Source: Mycobacterium rhizamassiliense (GTDB taxonomy: Bacteria > Actinomycetota > Actinomycetes > Mycobacteriales > Mycobacteriaceae). Taken from it: DNA of 64,000 nt. This document shows, piece after piece, positions 15,914 to 24,309 of this stretch. The number at the start of each line of letters is the position of its first letter. Position 1 is the stretch's first letter. The position numbers and the translations under genes were made by a program. Under the pieces are notes generated by a model. It had not been told where the DNA came from. It saw nothing but the letters and a program-made list of their open reading frames with translations, and did not search any database. Location of the stretch: the NCBI RefSeq assembly GCF_900157375.1, contig NZ_LT721901.1:2466315-2530314 (forward strand), given 5' to 3'.

Positions 15914-17014
15914 CTACTGTGCGCCCACCCCGGCGGGAATGTCTATGCCGTAGAGCTGCGCCGCGTTTCGCCAGCACACCTTGTCGCGCTGCTCGGCGCT
16001 CAGGGCGCTGGCCAGTTTCCTGACATCACCGAGCTGCCAGTGCGGGTAGCTCGAGCCGAACATCACCATGTCGTCTTTGCCGGTGAAGCCGAACCATTCG
16101 CCGGCGAACTCGACGTCGCCGGGGCCGTCGAGGCTGCCTTGAATGAAGTAGACATGCCCGGGCAGGTAATCGCTGGGGATCCGCGGCGCCCACGGCGTCT
16201 GCTCCAGGTGCGGGCGGCCGAAGGTGTCCATCCGCCAGATGAACGGCGTGATGAAGTCCGCGGCGCCGTCGCCCCAGACGAACTTGAGACCCTCGAAGCG
16301 CTCGAACACGCCCTCGGCAATCATGTTCATCAGGTGGTACAGGTAATTCAGCGCCATGAAGCTGACGTACTGCTCGTAGGTGCGGGTGTTGCCGTTCGGG
16401 GTCGGTGGAAATGCGATGCCCGACCCGACCTCGATGTGCGCGGCGACCGGCAGGCCCGCGTCGACCGCGGCTTCCCAGATCGGCCAGAACTGGGGCTTGC
16501 CGTAGAGCTCGCGGCTTTGCAGCGGGACGCCGATCTGGACCACGCGCGGATGCGATCGCCACTTCTCGATCTCGCGCAGCGCGCCCGGAATGTCGTCGGG
16601 GTTCACCCGGATGGTGCCGCGGAACCGCTCGCCGAACTGGCTGGACTCGAGCCAGTCCGACACCATCATCTCGTTGTGCGCGGCGTGCAGCGCGCTGCCC
16701 AGATGGCGGTCGGGCATGATGCCGCGGGCCGCCGGATGCAGGACGGCGATGTCGACCCCGCGCTTCGAAAACAGTTCATTGCCAACGAATTCCGGATCCG
16801 AACCGGGGTACTGGCGATCGGGGCCCTCGGTGTTGGGCGCGTACTCGCCGCCGGGGGCGCCGTACCAGTCCATCTCGTAGTCGGGGAAGCCGCGGCTCTT
16901 GAACGGCTCGCGCAGGACCTTGCGCAGCGCTTTGTTCGACGGAAAGAAGATGTGCACGCTCGCATCGATCAGCGGTGTGCTTGTCCCGTCAGCGTGTTCG
17001 ATCACGACAGCCAC
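15914..17014 (-). CDS. Amidohydrolase paralogue with altered metal-site residues
   Basis: A 366-aa TIM-barrel amidohydrolase_2 protein. It shares the HIEVGSG/AAHI and SYPHWQLGD regions with its neighbour at 14739-15884, but the SDYPH motif is SSYPH (Asp to Ser) and the first DVH is SVH. This may mean a changed or lost metal site, with this subunit acting as a partner. GTG start at 17014; no strong Shine-Dalgarno. It is the first gene of a minus-strand operon of amidohydrolases, Rieske protein and hydrolase. Confidence 0.85.
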   Translation of the reverse strand: MAVVIEHADGTSTPLIDASVHIFFPSNKALRKVLREPFKSRGFPDYEMDWYGAPGGEYAPNTEGPDRQYPGSDPEFVGNELFSKRGVDIAVLHPAARGIMPDRHLGSALHAAHNEMMVSDWLESSQFGERFRGTIRVNPDDIPGALREIEKWRSHPRVVQIGVPLQSRELYGKPQFWPIWEAAVDAGLPVAAHIEVGSGIAFPPTPNGNTRTYEQYVSFMALNYLYHLMNMIAEGVFERFEGLKFVWGDGAADFITPFIWRMDTFGRPHLEQTPWAPRIPSDYLPGHVYFIQGSLDGPGDVEFAGEWFGFTGKDDMVMFGSSYPHWQLGDVRKLASALSAEQRDKVCWRNAAQLYGIDIPAGVGAQ

Positions 17015-17181
17015 CCTTCGGTTCCGGTAGCCAAAGTGAGCCCAACCCGGTCATAAGATAGATAATCTAACATTCTCGTCGGCCGTCGATCAATGGATTT
17101 CCGGTAAGCATCTCGATTATTTATAAGCCCTGGTAGGTGCCGGTATTGGTACCATCAGAGCAAGCGTCGTTCTTCAATCCG

Positions 17182-17196
17182 GATAATACCATTCTC
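17182..17196. promoter_or_regulatory. GAGAAT-N3-ATTCTC-type operator (site C)
   Basis: GATAAT-ACC-ATTCTC, one mismatch to the motif; it is embedded in a larger palindrome whose outer ends are TCCGGA on both sides (17178-17200 region). It could control the minus-strand amidohydrolase operon starting at 17014, about 170 bases away. Confidence 0.4.
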
Positions 17197-17313
17197 CGGA
17201 TTCGTCGGAGGCGGTGAGCCGCGCCCGGGACGTTGCTTGGGGGTTCTCGCGGCGGCCCGGTCCGGCGGTACGCGGACATTACAGATTTGCTGACAACTGT
17301 CACGCGGGCCCGA

Positions 17314-17332
17314 TCTCAGCGTTTTCTCAGCG
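17314..17332 (+). promoter_or_regulatory. TCTCAGCG direct repeat (response-regulator box 1)
   Basis: TCTCAGCG at 17314-17321 and again at 17325-17332, period 11 bases, upstream of the COG4705 gene at 17412. At the spacing seen for the other boxes the -10 would be AAGCAT (17342-17347), a weaker match to TANNNT. Confidence 0.5.
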
Positions 17333-17411
17333 CTGCCGCGCAAGCATTGAGGTCGGCTTGGCCGCAACGATTCGCCGCCCGCCCCTTCGAACGAGAACGG
17401 AAGGCCGGTTG

Positions 17412-18224
17412 ATGACGGACGTGACGAGACAGGCGTTGACGAAGGTCCCGGCGGTCACTTTGGGCTTTTGGGTCATCAAGGTCCTGGCGACAACGCTGGG
17501 CGAGACCGGCGGCGACACCGTCACGATGACGCTGAATTGGGGGTACGCCGCCGGGGTCGCGCTTTTCGGGGTCGCGTTGGTGGCGCTGATTGCCGCGCAG
17601 ATCTTCGCCGGGCGATTCCACGCGTCCCTGTACTGGGCGACGATCGTGGCCTCGACGACGTTCGGCACCGTGCTGGCCGACTTTGCCGACCGGTCGCTCG
17701 GGATCGGTTACACGGGAGGCACCCTTTTGCTCCTGGCCTGTCTGTTGGCGACGCTGGGGCTCTGGCGATGGTCGGAGGGGACGGTGTCGGTCAGCACGGT
17801 CTCGACGCCGAAAGTGGAGGCGTTCTATTGGGCGACCATCACGTTTTCCCAGACGCTCGGCACCGCGCTGGGCGATTGGCTGGCCGACACCAGGGGTTTT
17901 GGCTACGAGCGCGGCGCGCTGGTCTTCGGCGCGGCTCTGCTCGCGGTGGTGGCCCTGTACTACTGGACTCCCATCTCCCGCGTCACCCTTTTTTGGGTGG
18001 CTTTCATCCTGACGCGGCCGCTGGGCGCGACCGTGGGCGACCTGCTGGACAAGCCCGTCGCCAGCGGCGGCCTGGCCCTGAGCCGTCCGCTGGCCTCCGC
18101 GGTCCTCGGGGCGGTGATCGTCGCATTGCTCATCGTCCTGCCGCAGCGCGCTGGGAGCCACCCCGGGAGCGCCGAGACCGCCGATCGGACGGCGGCCGGC
18201 GAGGGCGTGGGCCCAAACGCATGA
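17412..18224 (+). CDS. COG4705-type integral membrane protein
   Basis: A 270-aa membrane protein with about eight transmembrane segments. Four internal repeats each end in a small-residue/Asp motif: LGETGGD, FGTVLAD, LGTALGD and LGATVGD, each preceded by a (F/Y/L)-W motif. The last 25 residues are hydrophilic. The ATG at 17412 is used; a longer frame from 17214 has no signal. Function unknown. It lies directly upstream of a response regulator and shares its regulator box with the paralogue at 18991. A transport or sensing role for a small solute or ion is speculation based on the buried acidic repeats. Confidence 0.85.
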   Translation: MTDVTRQALTKVPAVTLGFWVIKVLATTLGETGGDTVTMTLNWGYAAGVALFGVALVALIAAQIFAGRFHASLYWATIVASTTFGTVLADFADRSLGIGYTGGTLLLLACLLATLGLWRWSEGTVSVSTVSTPKVEAFYWATITFSQTLGTALGDWLADTRGFGYERGALVFGAALLAVVALYYWTPISRVTLFWVAFILTRPLGATVGDLLDKPVASGGLALSRPLASAVLGAVIVALLIVLPQRAGSHPGSAETADRTAAGEGVGPNA

Positions 18225-18259
18225 CCCCAGCACTCCTTTCGTGCGCGCGGCGGGCGACG

Positions 18260-18265
18260 TAGCGT
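18260..18265 (+). promoter_or_regulatory. -10 box of a probable leaderless transcript
   Basis: TAGCGT (TANNNT) ends six bases before the ATG at 18272 of the response regulator. It would give a leaderless or almost leaderless message independent of the upstream membrane gene. Confidence 0.4.
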
Positions 18266-18271
18266 ACCGAT

Positions 18272-18940
18272 ATGAGGGTCCTGCTTGTCGAGGATGAAGC
18301 GCGGCTTTCGGCGACCCTGTCGAGGGGGCTCAAGGCCGAGGGCTTCGTCGTGGTGTCCGTCGGCACGGGCATCGAAGGCCTGCATGAGGCGCTCGAGAAC
18401 AGCTTCGACGTCGTGGTGCTCGACATCATGCTGCCGGGACACAGCGGATACGAGGTCTTGCGCCGGATGCGGGCGCGCGACGTGTGGACGCCGGTGCTGA
18501 TGCTGACCGCCAAGGACGGCGAGTACGACGAGACCGACGCGTTCGACCTCGGGGCGGATGACTATCTGACGAAACCGTTTTCGTTTCGGGTGCTGGTGGC
18601 CCGGCTGCGCGCACTGGCGCGCCGCGGTGCGCCGGAGCGGCCCGTTGTGATGACGGCTGGATCGCTGTCGCTGGATCCCGCCCGGCACGTGGTGCAGCGC
18701 GGCTCCGACCCGATCTCCCTGACTCCCCGTGAATATGGGCTGCTGGAATTCCTGATGCGCAAGAAGGACGTCGTGGTGACGAAGGCCGAGATACTGCAGA
18801 ACGTCTGGGACGCCCACCACGAAGGGCCCGACAACGTCGTCGAGGTTTACATGGGTTACCTGCGTCGTAAGATCGATATTCCCTTCGGTACCAATAGCAT
18901 TGAAACGCTCCGCGGTGTCGGCTACCGGATGATGGGCTAG
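18272..18940 (+). CDS. OmpR/PhoB-family response regulator
   Basis: A 222-aa two-domain response regulator. Receiver domain: acidic pocket E7-D8, phosphoacceptor Asp51 (VVVLDIMLP), Thr79 and Lys101 (LTKPF). The C-terminal winged helix has LTPREYGLLEFL, the recognition-helix region DNVVEVYMGYLRRKI and GVGYRMM. OmpR-family proteins bind direct repeats spaced by one helical turn, which fits the TCTCAGCG boxes nearby. Its likely kinase is encoded on the opposite strand at 20256-21662. Confidence 0.95.
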   Translation: MRVLLVEDEARLSATLSRGLKAEGFVVVSVGTGIEGLHEALENSFDVVVLDIMLPGHSGYEVLRRMRARDVWTPVLMLTAKDGEYDETDAFDLGADDYLTKPFSFRVLVARLRALARRGAPERPVVMTAGSLSLDPARHVVQRGSDPISLTPREYGLLEFLMRKKDVVVTKAEILQNVWDAHHEGPDNVVEVYMGYLRRKIDIPFGTNSIETLRGVGYRMMG

Positions 18941-18949
18941 GCGAAAGCT

Positions 18950-18968
18950 TCTCAGCGCCGTCTCAGCG
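18950..18968 (+). promoter_or_regulatory. TCTCAGCG direct repeat (response-regulator box 2)
   Basis: TCTCAGCG at 18950-18957 and 18961-18968, period 11. Nine bases after the second copy is the TACCGT -10 box (18978-18983). The repeats therefore cover the -35 region, typical of an activator site. Confidence 0.65.
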
Positions 18969-18977
18969 ATCCTCTTG

Positions 18978-18983
18978 TACCGT
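18978..18983 (+). promoter_or_regulatory. -10 box of a probable leaderless transcript
   Basis: TACCGT ends seven bases before the GTG start at 18991. No Shine-Dalgarno precedes that GTG. The regulator box 2 lies immediately upstream. Confidence 0.5.
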
Positions 18984-18990
18984 CTGCGGC

Positions 18991-20247
18991 GTGACTGAGA
19001 TAACCGGATCGGGCTGGCAGATCCAGCGGCCGTCGCTGAGCAAGGTGCCCGCCGTGACGGCGTGGTTCTGGATCATCAAGATCCTGTGCACCACAGTCGG
19101 TGAGAGCTTTGCGGACTGGCTCAACATCACAGTGGGCCTCGGCCTGAACACGACCGCACTGATCTTCACGGTGGCGCTCGCCGCGGTCATGGCATGGCAG
19201 TTGACTCTCAATCGCTATGTGTCATCGGTGTATTGGTTGGCCGTGGTCGTCTTCAGCGTGGCCGGCACGCTCTACACCGACATCCTCACCGACGATCTGC
19301 ACGTTCGGCTGGGCGTGAGCACGGGTGTATTCGCGGTGGCGCTGGCGGTGGTTTTCGGCGTGTGGTTCGCGCGGGAACGCACCCTGTCGATCCATAGCAT
19401 CGTGACGCTGCCCAGGGAGTTGTTCTATTGGCTCGCAGTGCTTGTCACCTTCGCGCTGGGCACCGCCGCGGGCGACCTGACGCTGGAGCTCACCGGGTGG
19501 GGCGCAGGGGTCTCGGTGTTGCTGCCTGCCGGGCTGATCGTGGCGGTCCTGATCGGCTGGCGAATGGGCGCCAACCCGGTGCTGTCGTTCTGGCTTGCCT
19601 ACATCCTGACCCGACCGCTGGGGGCGAACCTCGGCGACTGGCTGGCGTCGTCGCCCGCCGTCCATGGTGTCGGCCTGGGCACCGCCGTCACCAGCGCCGC
19701 CTTCCTGGCCGCGATCCTGGTCACGGTTGTCTATCTCACCGTCAGCCGGGTCGACGTCATCGATAGGGTGGGGCAGGACCGAAACCTGCCCGCCGCAACG
19801 ACTCTCGCCCGTGAGCGGGTGATGCTCGGCTACTACGCCGTGGTCGCCGCGGCGACGGTAGTCGGCCTGGTGATGTGGTCGGCCGGCCATTCCAAATTCG
19901 TCATGGAAACCGATGACGAGGGGGGCGCAAAGCCGGTTGCTTCGACGCTTGTCCCGGGATCGGCTTCCGCGCACTTCCCGCCCGCCGAGATCGCCAAGTT
20001 CCGGGTGATCGCCCAGGACACTCTTGGCAAGGTGCGGGGCGGCGATCAGCGCGGCGCCAGGGACCGCATCACGGATCTCGAAACTGCTTGGGACGAAGCC
20101 GAACCCAATCTACGCCCGATGGACGGGGCGGCCTGGTCCGTGCTTGACCGGCAAACCGATGCCGCCCTGAGCGCCGTGCGGGCGGGGCATCCCGACCCGG
20201 CCACCGAGACTCGGGCCTTGAATACGTTGCTCGACTCGCTGCGCTGA
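18991..20247 (+). CDS. COG4705-type integral membrane protein with C-terminal domain
   Basis: A 418-aa paralogue of the protein at 17412. The N-terminal 250 residues repeat the same four-unit pattern (VGESFAD, AGTLYTD, LGTAAGD, LGANLGD). It adds a ninth membrane segment (about residues 275-297) and a 120-residue soluble tail with PPAEIAKFRVIAQDTLGKV that is predicted to be helical. The GTG at 18991 fits a leaderless transcript. Together with the response regulator it forms an apparent signalling locus. The soluble tail could be extracytoplasmic; its function is unknown. Confidence 0.85.
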   Translation: MTEITGSGWQIQRPSLSKVPAVTAWFWIIKILCTTVGESFADWLNITVGLGLNTTALIFTVALAAVMAWQLTLNRYVSSVYWLAVVVFSVAGTLYTDILTDDLHVRLGVSTGVFAVALAVVFGVWFARERTLSIHSIVTLPRELFYWLAVLVTFALGTAAGDLTLELTGWGAGVSVLLPAGLIVAVLIGWRMGANPVLSFWLAYILTRPLGANLGDWLASSPAVHGVGLGTAVTSAAFLAAILVTVVYLTVSRVDVIDRVGQDRNLPAATTLARERVMLGYYAVVAAATVVGLVMWSAGHSKFVMETDDEGGAKPVASTLVPGSASAHFPPAEIAKFRVIAQDTLGKVRGGDQRGARDRITDLETAWDEAEPNLRPMDGAAWSVLDRQTDAALSAVRAGHPDPATETRALNTLLDSLR

Positions 20248-20255
20248 ACCGCCGA

Positions 20256-21662
20256 TTATCGGCATGGCCGCTGGGGCAATGTCACGATCATCGCGGTACC
20301 TCCGTCGGGCCGGTCGTCGATGGTGACGGTGCCGCCGTGCGCGGCCACCACCTCGGCGACGATCGCCAGGCCCAGTCCGGTTCCGCCGCCGCTGCGGGCG
20401 CGGTCGGTGTCCAGTCGCACGAACCGCTCGAAGACCCGGGCCCGATCGGCCGCGGCAATGCCGGGGCCGTCGTCGCTGACGGTGAGGACCGCGGAGCCTT
20501 CGCGGCTGCCGCTGTGAATGTCCACTCGTGATTTCGCATGGCGGACAGCATTTTCGACGAGGTTACGAATGATGCGCCCCACCGCCGCCGGGTCGCCGAT
20601 CAGACGCGTTGGGGATAGGTCGGTGTAGATCGCGCACCCGGTGTCGCGCCGCACCCGGGCCGCCTCGACCTCGGCGAGCTCGTCAAGGCGCACCTCGTCC
20701 TTGCGCAACACCAGGCTCTGTTCGTCGGTGCGAGCCAGCAGCAGCAGGTCCTCGATCAGCACACGCATCCGGTGGGCCTCCGGAAGTAGCGTGCCGACAG
20801 CCAATTCCGCGTCGAGCAGCTCGGGATGCGCCTCGGCGACTTCCAGCCCGGAGATGATGGTGGCCAACGGACTGCGGAGTTCGTGGGAAGCGTCGCTGAC
20901 GAAGCGCTGCTGGGTCCGGTGTCCCGCCTCGATACGCGCCAGCATTTCGTTCATGGTGACCGCCAGGGCCGAAATCTCGTCGCGACTGGTGGGGACGGGA
21001 ACTCGTTCGGCCAAATCCGAAGCCGAGATGTCGGCGACCCTGCTGCGGATTGCGTCGACAGAGCGCAGCGACCGGCGAACCAGCCAGTAGCTCGCCGCTG
21101 CCGCTACCGCGACGATTATCGGTGCGCCGCAAGCGAAGAGCAGCGCGACGGCCCGCGCGGTGGCCTCGACGGCTTCGCTACCCCCGCCAACCAGCACCGT
21201 GTATTCACCGGTCGCGGTGTTCACCCGTTGGCCGCTGATCCGCATGTTGTCAGTGGGCACTTCGTCGTCGGGGATGCCACGGCGCAAGTTGAGGTCGAAC
21301 CGTGTGACGGGGATCAGCGCGGTGTCCGGCGCTAGACCGGACCGGCTTATCACCTTGCCATCGGGGGCGATGAGTTGGACCGCAACCACGTGTTGGTCGG
21401 TATCCAGCAGTGCGCTGTCGAGGCCGCCGGGCGGTTCGGACCGCAGTTCTTCCACGATGTTGCGGACTCTGGCCGCGGTGGCGTCGTCGACGGCATCCAG
21501 CAACGACCGGTACAGGATTGCGTCCAATATCGCGCCGGCAAGCGCGAGCGCCACCAACACGACGATCGCCGATACCGCGGCCGAGCGGGCGGGGACACCC
21601 AGGTTCGCAAGGCGCAGCGAGGACTCATCTCGCCGAAGCGGCCAAATCGCGGATAGGGGCAC
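20256..21662 (-). CDS. Sensor histidine kinase
   Basis: A membrane histidine kinase of about 468 aa. Order: short cytoplasmic start, TM1 (AAVSAIVVLVALALAGAIL), a periplasmic sensor loop of about 110 residues, TM2 (LLFACGAPIIVAVAAAASYWL), HAMP, HisKA with the phospho-His in SDASHELRSPL, then HATPase_c with N box NLVENAVRH, G1 DDGPGI and G2 GTGLGLAI. Either GTG 21662 (used) or GTG 21710 could start it; the latter adds 16 residues and overlaps regulator box 3. It converges on the COG4705 gene with eight bases between stops and is the likely partner of the response regulator at 18272. Confidence 0.9.
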   Translation of the reverse strand: MPLSAIWPLRRDESSLRLANLGVPARSAAVSAIVVLVALALAGAILDAILYRSLLDAVDDATAARVRNIVEELRSEPPGGLDSALLDTDQHVVAVQLIAPDGKVISRSGLAPDTALIPVTRFDLNLRRGIPDDEVPTDNMRISGQRVNTATGEYTVLVGGGSEAVEATARAVALLFACGAPIIVAVAAAASYWLVRRSLRSVDAIRSRVADISASDLAERVPVPTSRDEISALAVTMNEMLARIEAGHRTQQRFVSDASHELRSPLATIISGLEVAEAHPELLDAELAVGTLLPEAHRMRVLIEDLLLLARTDEQSLVLRKDEVRLDELAEVEAARVRRDTGCAIYTDLSPTRLIGDPAAVGRIIRNLVENAVRHAKSRVDIHSGSREGSAVLTVSDDGPGIAAADRARVFERFVRLDTDRARSGGGTGLGLAIVAEVVAAHGGTVTIDDRPDGGTAMIVTLPQRPCR

Positions 21663-21716
21663 GATCTGATTCTGCCGGTCTTCGCATCGGCTGAGAACAC
21701 CGCAGCTCACACGCGT

Positions 21717-21735
21717 TCTCAGTGGATTCTCAGCG
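21717..21735 (+). promoter_or_regulatory. TCTCAGCG direct repeat (response-regulator box 3)
   Basis: TCTCAGTG at 21717-21724 and TCTCAGCG at 21728-21735, period 11. Nine bases later is TACTCT (21745-21750), a TANNNT box at the same distance as in box 2. CTGAGAAC at 21691-21698 also forms an inverted copy against GTTCTCAG at 21715-21722. It lies between the histidine kinase (minus) and the small protein at 21851 (plus). Confidence 0.6.
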
Positions 21736-21850
21736 GCCCGCTCCTACTCTGGCACTCCCAGGTTGAGGACGGATCGCCTCGCCAGCCCGCCGCACCGCGG
21801 GGATGACGGATGGCTGGTGAATTGGGAGGTAAGAACGGTTTGGGAATCTG

Positions 21851-22255
21851 ATGAACGTCGACCAACTGCGCCGTGTGCTCGCGGAGCTGCCGGGTGAGAT
21901 GCCCGTGGTGCTCAGCGATTCCAAGCTGGGCTGGATGGAGAACGCGGCGCTGTATGTGGCGCCCGCGCATCGTGATCGGCGCGTCTCCGGCACGTATATC
22001 TACGCGCGTCATCACGCCGGCAGCGACAACTGTCACGCGCTGCTGGTCAGTGGCTTTGGCCAACTTGACGATGATGTGGTCGACATCTCTCCGCAGCTCG
22101 CTTGGCCCACAGTGATCGACGTGGAGCCCGAGCCGCAACGAAGTTGTGCGCGCGCAACAACATTGGCCGGACTGGTCAGCACGTCAGGCCCCGACACAGA
22201 CGATTCACAGATGAGACATAGCGAGCGCCAAAGCCAGTGCGGGACAATCCAATGA
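21851..22255 (+). CDS. Small hypothetical protein
   Basis: A 134-aa soluble protein beginning [20 protein letters not shown], with an acidic middle ([10 protein letters not shown]) and a Ser/Gln-rich C terminus. No signal peptide. A promoter with regulator box 3 lies about 100 bases upstream, so it is probably part of the two-component regulon. Its last residues sit 25 bases before the hemolysin III gene. Function unknown. Confidence 0.7.
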   Translation: MNVDQLRRVLAELPGEMPVVLSDSKLGWMENAALYVAPAHRDRRVSGTYIYARHHAGSDNCHALLVSGFGQLDDDVVDISPQLAWPTVIDVEPEPQRSCARATTLAGLVSTSGPDTDDSQMRHSERQSQCGTIQ

Positions 22256-22280
22256 GCGCTCAATGGTAGTGAGGAGAACG

Positions 22281-22997
22281 ATGAGCTCCCCAGCTAACTT
22301 GGTCTCTCAGCCCGGCCCTGGACACGAGGCCGCGGCAGTCGACAGTGCCGCCGACGCCCTGGACAAGCCACGGCTGCGGGGCTGGATCCACCTCTACTGC
22401 GCGGTCGCGGCCTTCTTCGCCGGCTCGGCCCTGGTGGTGGTGTCGTGGGCGCTGGCGTCCAAGCGCGCCGGACATTCGACGCTGACGTATGCCCTGGCGA
22501 TCGTGGCGATGTTCGGTGTCAGCGCGATTTACCACCGCGTCGACTGGGAGTCGCCGGTCGTCCGCAAGTGGATGCGGCGGCTGGACCACTCCATGATCTT
22601 CGTGTTCATCGCCGGCAGCTACACGCCGTTCGCCCGACTGGACATGCCGCGCACCACGGGATACGTCGTGCTCTCGATCGTGTGGGGCGGCGCGGTGGCC
22701 GGAATCCTGCTGACGATGTTTTGGCCGTCGGCGCCACGATGGCTCGGGGTGCTGCTGTACCTGCTGCTGGGCTGGGTGGCCATCTGGTACACCCCGCTGA
22801 TCCTGCACAACGCCGGGGTGGCCGCGACGGTGCTGCTGGCGGTGGGCGGCGCGCTGTACAGCATCGGCGCGGTGTTCTATGCGTTGCGCAAGCCCGACCC
22901 CTGGCCGCGAACGTTCGGCTACCACGAGCTCTTTCACGCCTGCACCGCGGTCGCGGCCATCTGTCAATACATCGCGATGTGGTACGCGGTCTTCTAG
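22281..22997 (+). CDS. Hemolysin III/PAQR-type membrane protein
   Basis: A 238-aa protein with seven predicted membrane helices. It carries the family hallmarks: YHRVDW after the second helix, the [14 protein letters not shown] signature, and the C-terminal [10 protein letters not shown] motif whose His residues bind metal in PAQR receptors. A GAGGAG Shine-Dalgarno sits upstream of the ATG at 22281. The family includes bacterial YqfA; a true haemolysin role is unproven. It follows the small protein at 21851 and may be cotranscribed with it. Its stop overlaps the next convergent gene by four bases. Confidence 0.92.
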   Translation: MSSPANLVSQPGPGHEAAAVDSAADALDKPRLRGWIHLYCAVAAFFAGSALVVVSWALASKRAGHSTLTYALAIVAMFGVSAIYHRVDWESPVVRKWMRRLDHSMIFVFIAGSYTPFARLDMPRTTGYVVLSIVWGGAVAGILLTMFWPSAPRWLGVLLYLLLGWVAIWYTPLILHNAGVAATVLLAVGGALYSIGAVFYALRKPDPWPRTFGYHELFHACTAVAAICQYIAMWYAVF

Positions 22998-23896
22998 ACC
23001 GACGGTGTATCCGCCTGTCCCACAGTGACACCGGCGGCATTCTCGAACGGCTTGATAATCGCCGTGAAGTCGGAGTCCGCGCCCTGGTCACGCGCGGCGG
23101 CCTCCCAAAGACGGCCGATCGTCTCGGCCACCTCGACCGGCACGCCGAGGGCCCTGGCCTCGTCGAGATAGAGCCGCACATCCTTGAGCATCAAGCCGGT
23201 GGCGAAGCCGTAATCGAAAGTGCGGGGCAGGATTGCGCGCGGAAACTTGTCCCGGCTAGCGCTCGTGCCGCCCGAACCGGCATTGAGCACGTCGACCATC
23301 ACCGCCGGGTCGAGACCGGCCTTGACGCCCATGACAACGACTTCTGCCGTCGCGACCAAGACATTGGCCGCCAGGATGTTGTTCGCCAGCTTCATCGTCT
23401 GCGCCGACCCCGGCTTCTCGCCGATGTAGAAGGGGCGCCCGATTGCCTCGAGAATGGTTCGTACCAAATCGAATTCGTTACGCGGGCCGGACACCATCAC
23501 GGCCAGCGCGCCCTTTTCGGCCCCGCCGACACCGCCGCTGACCGGGCTGTCGAACGCGGCGATGCCCCGGCCGGCCAGCAGGTCATGGATCTGCACCGCC
23601 GTTTGGCTGCCCGCGGTGGACAGGTCGACGTAGCGTTTGACGCTCGAGCCTTCGATCACGCCCGTGGCGCCGGTGGCCACCTCGAGGCACACCGCGGGTG
23701 TCGGGAGGCTGGCCAACACCGTCTCGGCTCGATCGGCCACCTCCTTGGGCGACGCCGCGGGCTGCGCCCCCAGGGCGACGATGCGGTCGAGCGCCGCGCC
23801 GCTCGTGTCGAAGGCGACGACGTCATGCTTTTCGCCGAGCAGCCGAGTTGCCATGGGAAAACCCATGTTTCCCAACCCGATGAATCCAATCTTCAT
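22994..23896 (-). CDS. 3-hydroxyisobutyrate dehydrogenase family protein
   Basis: A 300-aa beta-hydroxyacid dehydrogenase. The N-terminal Rossmann loop is [13 protein letters not shown], the substrate loop [10 protein letters not shown] and the catalytic Lys in [10 protein letters not shown]. It has full family length and an extended C terminus. It oxidises a 3-hydroxyacid with NAD(P); its true substrate is unknown. It is the last gene of a minus-strand unit with a carboxymuconolactone decarboxylase-like gene and an aldehyde dehydrogenase, which fits successive oxidation of an alcohol or aldehyde. Confidence 0.9.
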   Translation of the reverse strand: MKIGFIGLGNMGFPMATRLLGEKHDVVAFDTSGAALDRIVALGAQPAASPKEVADRAETVLASLPTPAVCLEVATGATGVIEGSSVKRYVDLSTAGSQTAVQIHDLLAGRGIAAFDSPVSGGVGGAEKGALAVMVSGPRNEFDLVRTILEAIGRPFYIGEKPGSAQTMKLANNILAANVLVATAEVVVMGVKAGLDPAVMVDVLNAGSGGTSASRDKFPRAILPRTFDYGFATGLMLKDVRLYLDEARALGVPVEVAETIGRLWEAAARDQGADSDFTAIIKPFENAAGVTVGQADTPSV

Positions 23897-23904
23897 CGCG
23901 GGCG

Positions 23905-24297
23905 TCAGTCCTTGTCCTGGCTTTGATCCAGCTCGCCGAAGACCGCGGAGGCGATGCGGAAGCTGTCGACCGCCGCGGGCATTCCCGCGTAGATGGCGAC
24001 CTGCAGGAAGATCTCCCGGATTTCGTCGCGGCTGACGCCGTTGGTCAGCGCGCCCTTGATATGGGTGCGCAATTCGTTCGGCCGGTTGAGGATTGAGATC
24101 ATCGCCAGGTTGAGCATGCTGCGGGTCTTCAGGGGCAGCCCATCGCGACCCCAGACCGCGCCCCAGCAGTATTCGGTGACGAGATCCTGTAGCGGCTCGG
24201 TGAAGTCGTCAGCGGCGGCCATTGCGCGGCCGACGTACTCTTCGCCCAGCACGGCGGAACGGATTTCCAACCCCCGCTGATATGTTTCGCGATCCAA
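23905..24297 (-). CDS. Carboxymuconolactone decarboxylase family protein
   Basis: A 130-aa protein of the CMD/AhpD-like fold. It has the family pattern with KTRSMLNLAMISIL and HIKGALTNGVSRDEIREIF, typical of 4-carboxymuconolactone decarboxylase relatives. No CxxC pair is visible, so an AhpD-like peroxidase role is unlikely. The start is TTG at 24297 with AAAGGAG nine bases upstream. It probably acts with the flanking dehydrogenases on a ring-opened or lactone intermediate. Confidence 0.88.
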   Translation of the reverse strand: MDRETYQRGLEIRSAVLGEEYVGRAMAAADDFTEPLQDLVTEYCWGAVWGRDGLPLKTRSMLNLAMISILNRPNELRTHIKGALTNGVSRDEIREIFLQVAIYAGMPAAVDSFRIASAVFGELDQSQDKD

Positions 24298-24309
24298 TGT
24301 TCTTCTCCT

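Larger units (their letters stand above)
17015..17411. other. Divergent intergenic region with regulatory sites
   Basis: A 397-base gap between the amidohydrolase (minus) and the membrane protein (plus). It contains an AT-rich stretch near 17050-17076 (GATAATCTAACATTCTCG), the palindrome at 17176-17199, and the TCTCAGCG direct repeats at 17314-17332. I see no credible gene in it. Confidence 0.6.
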
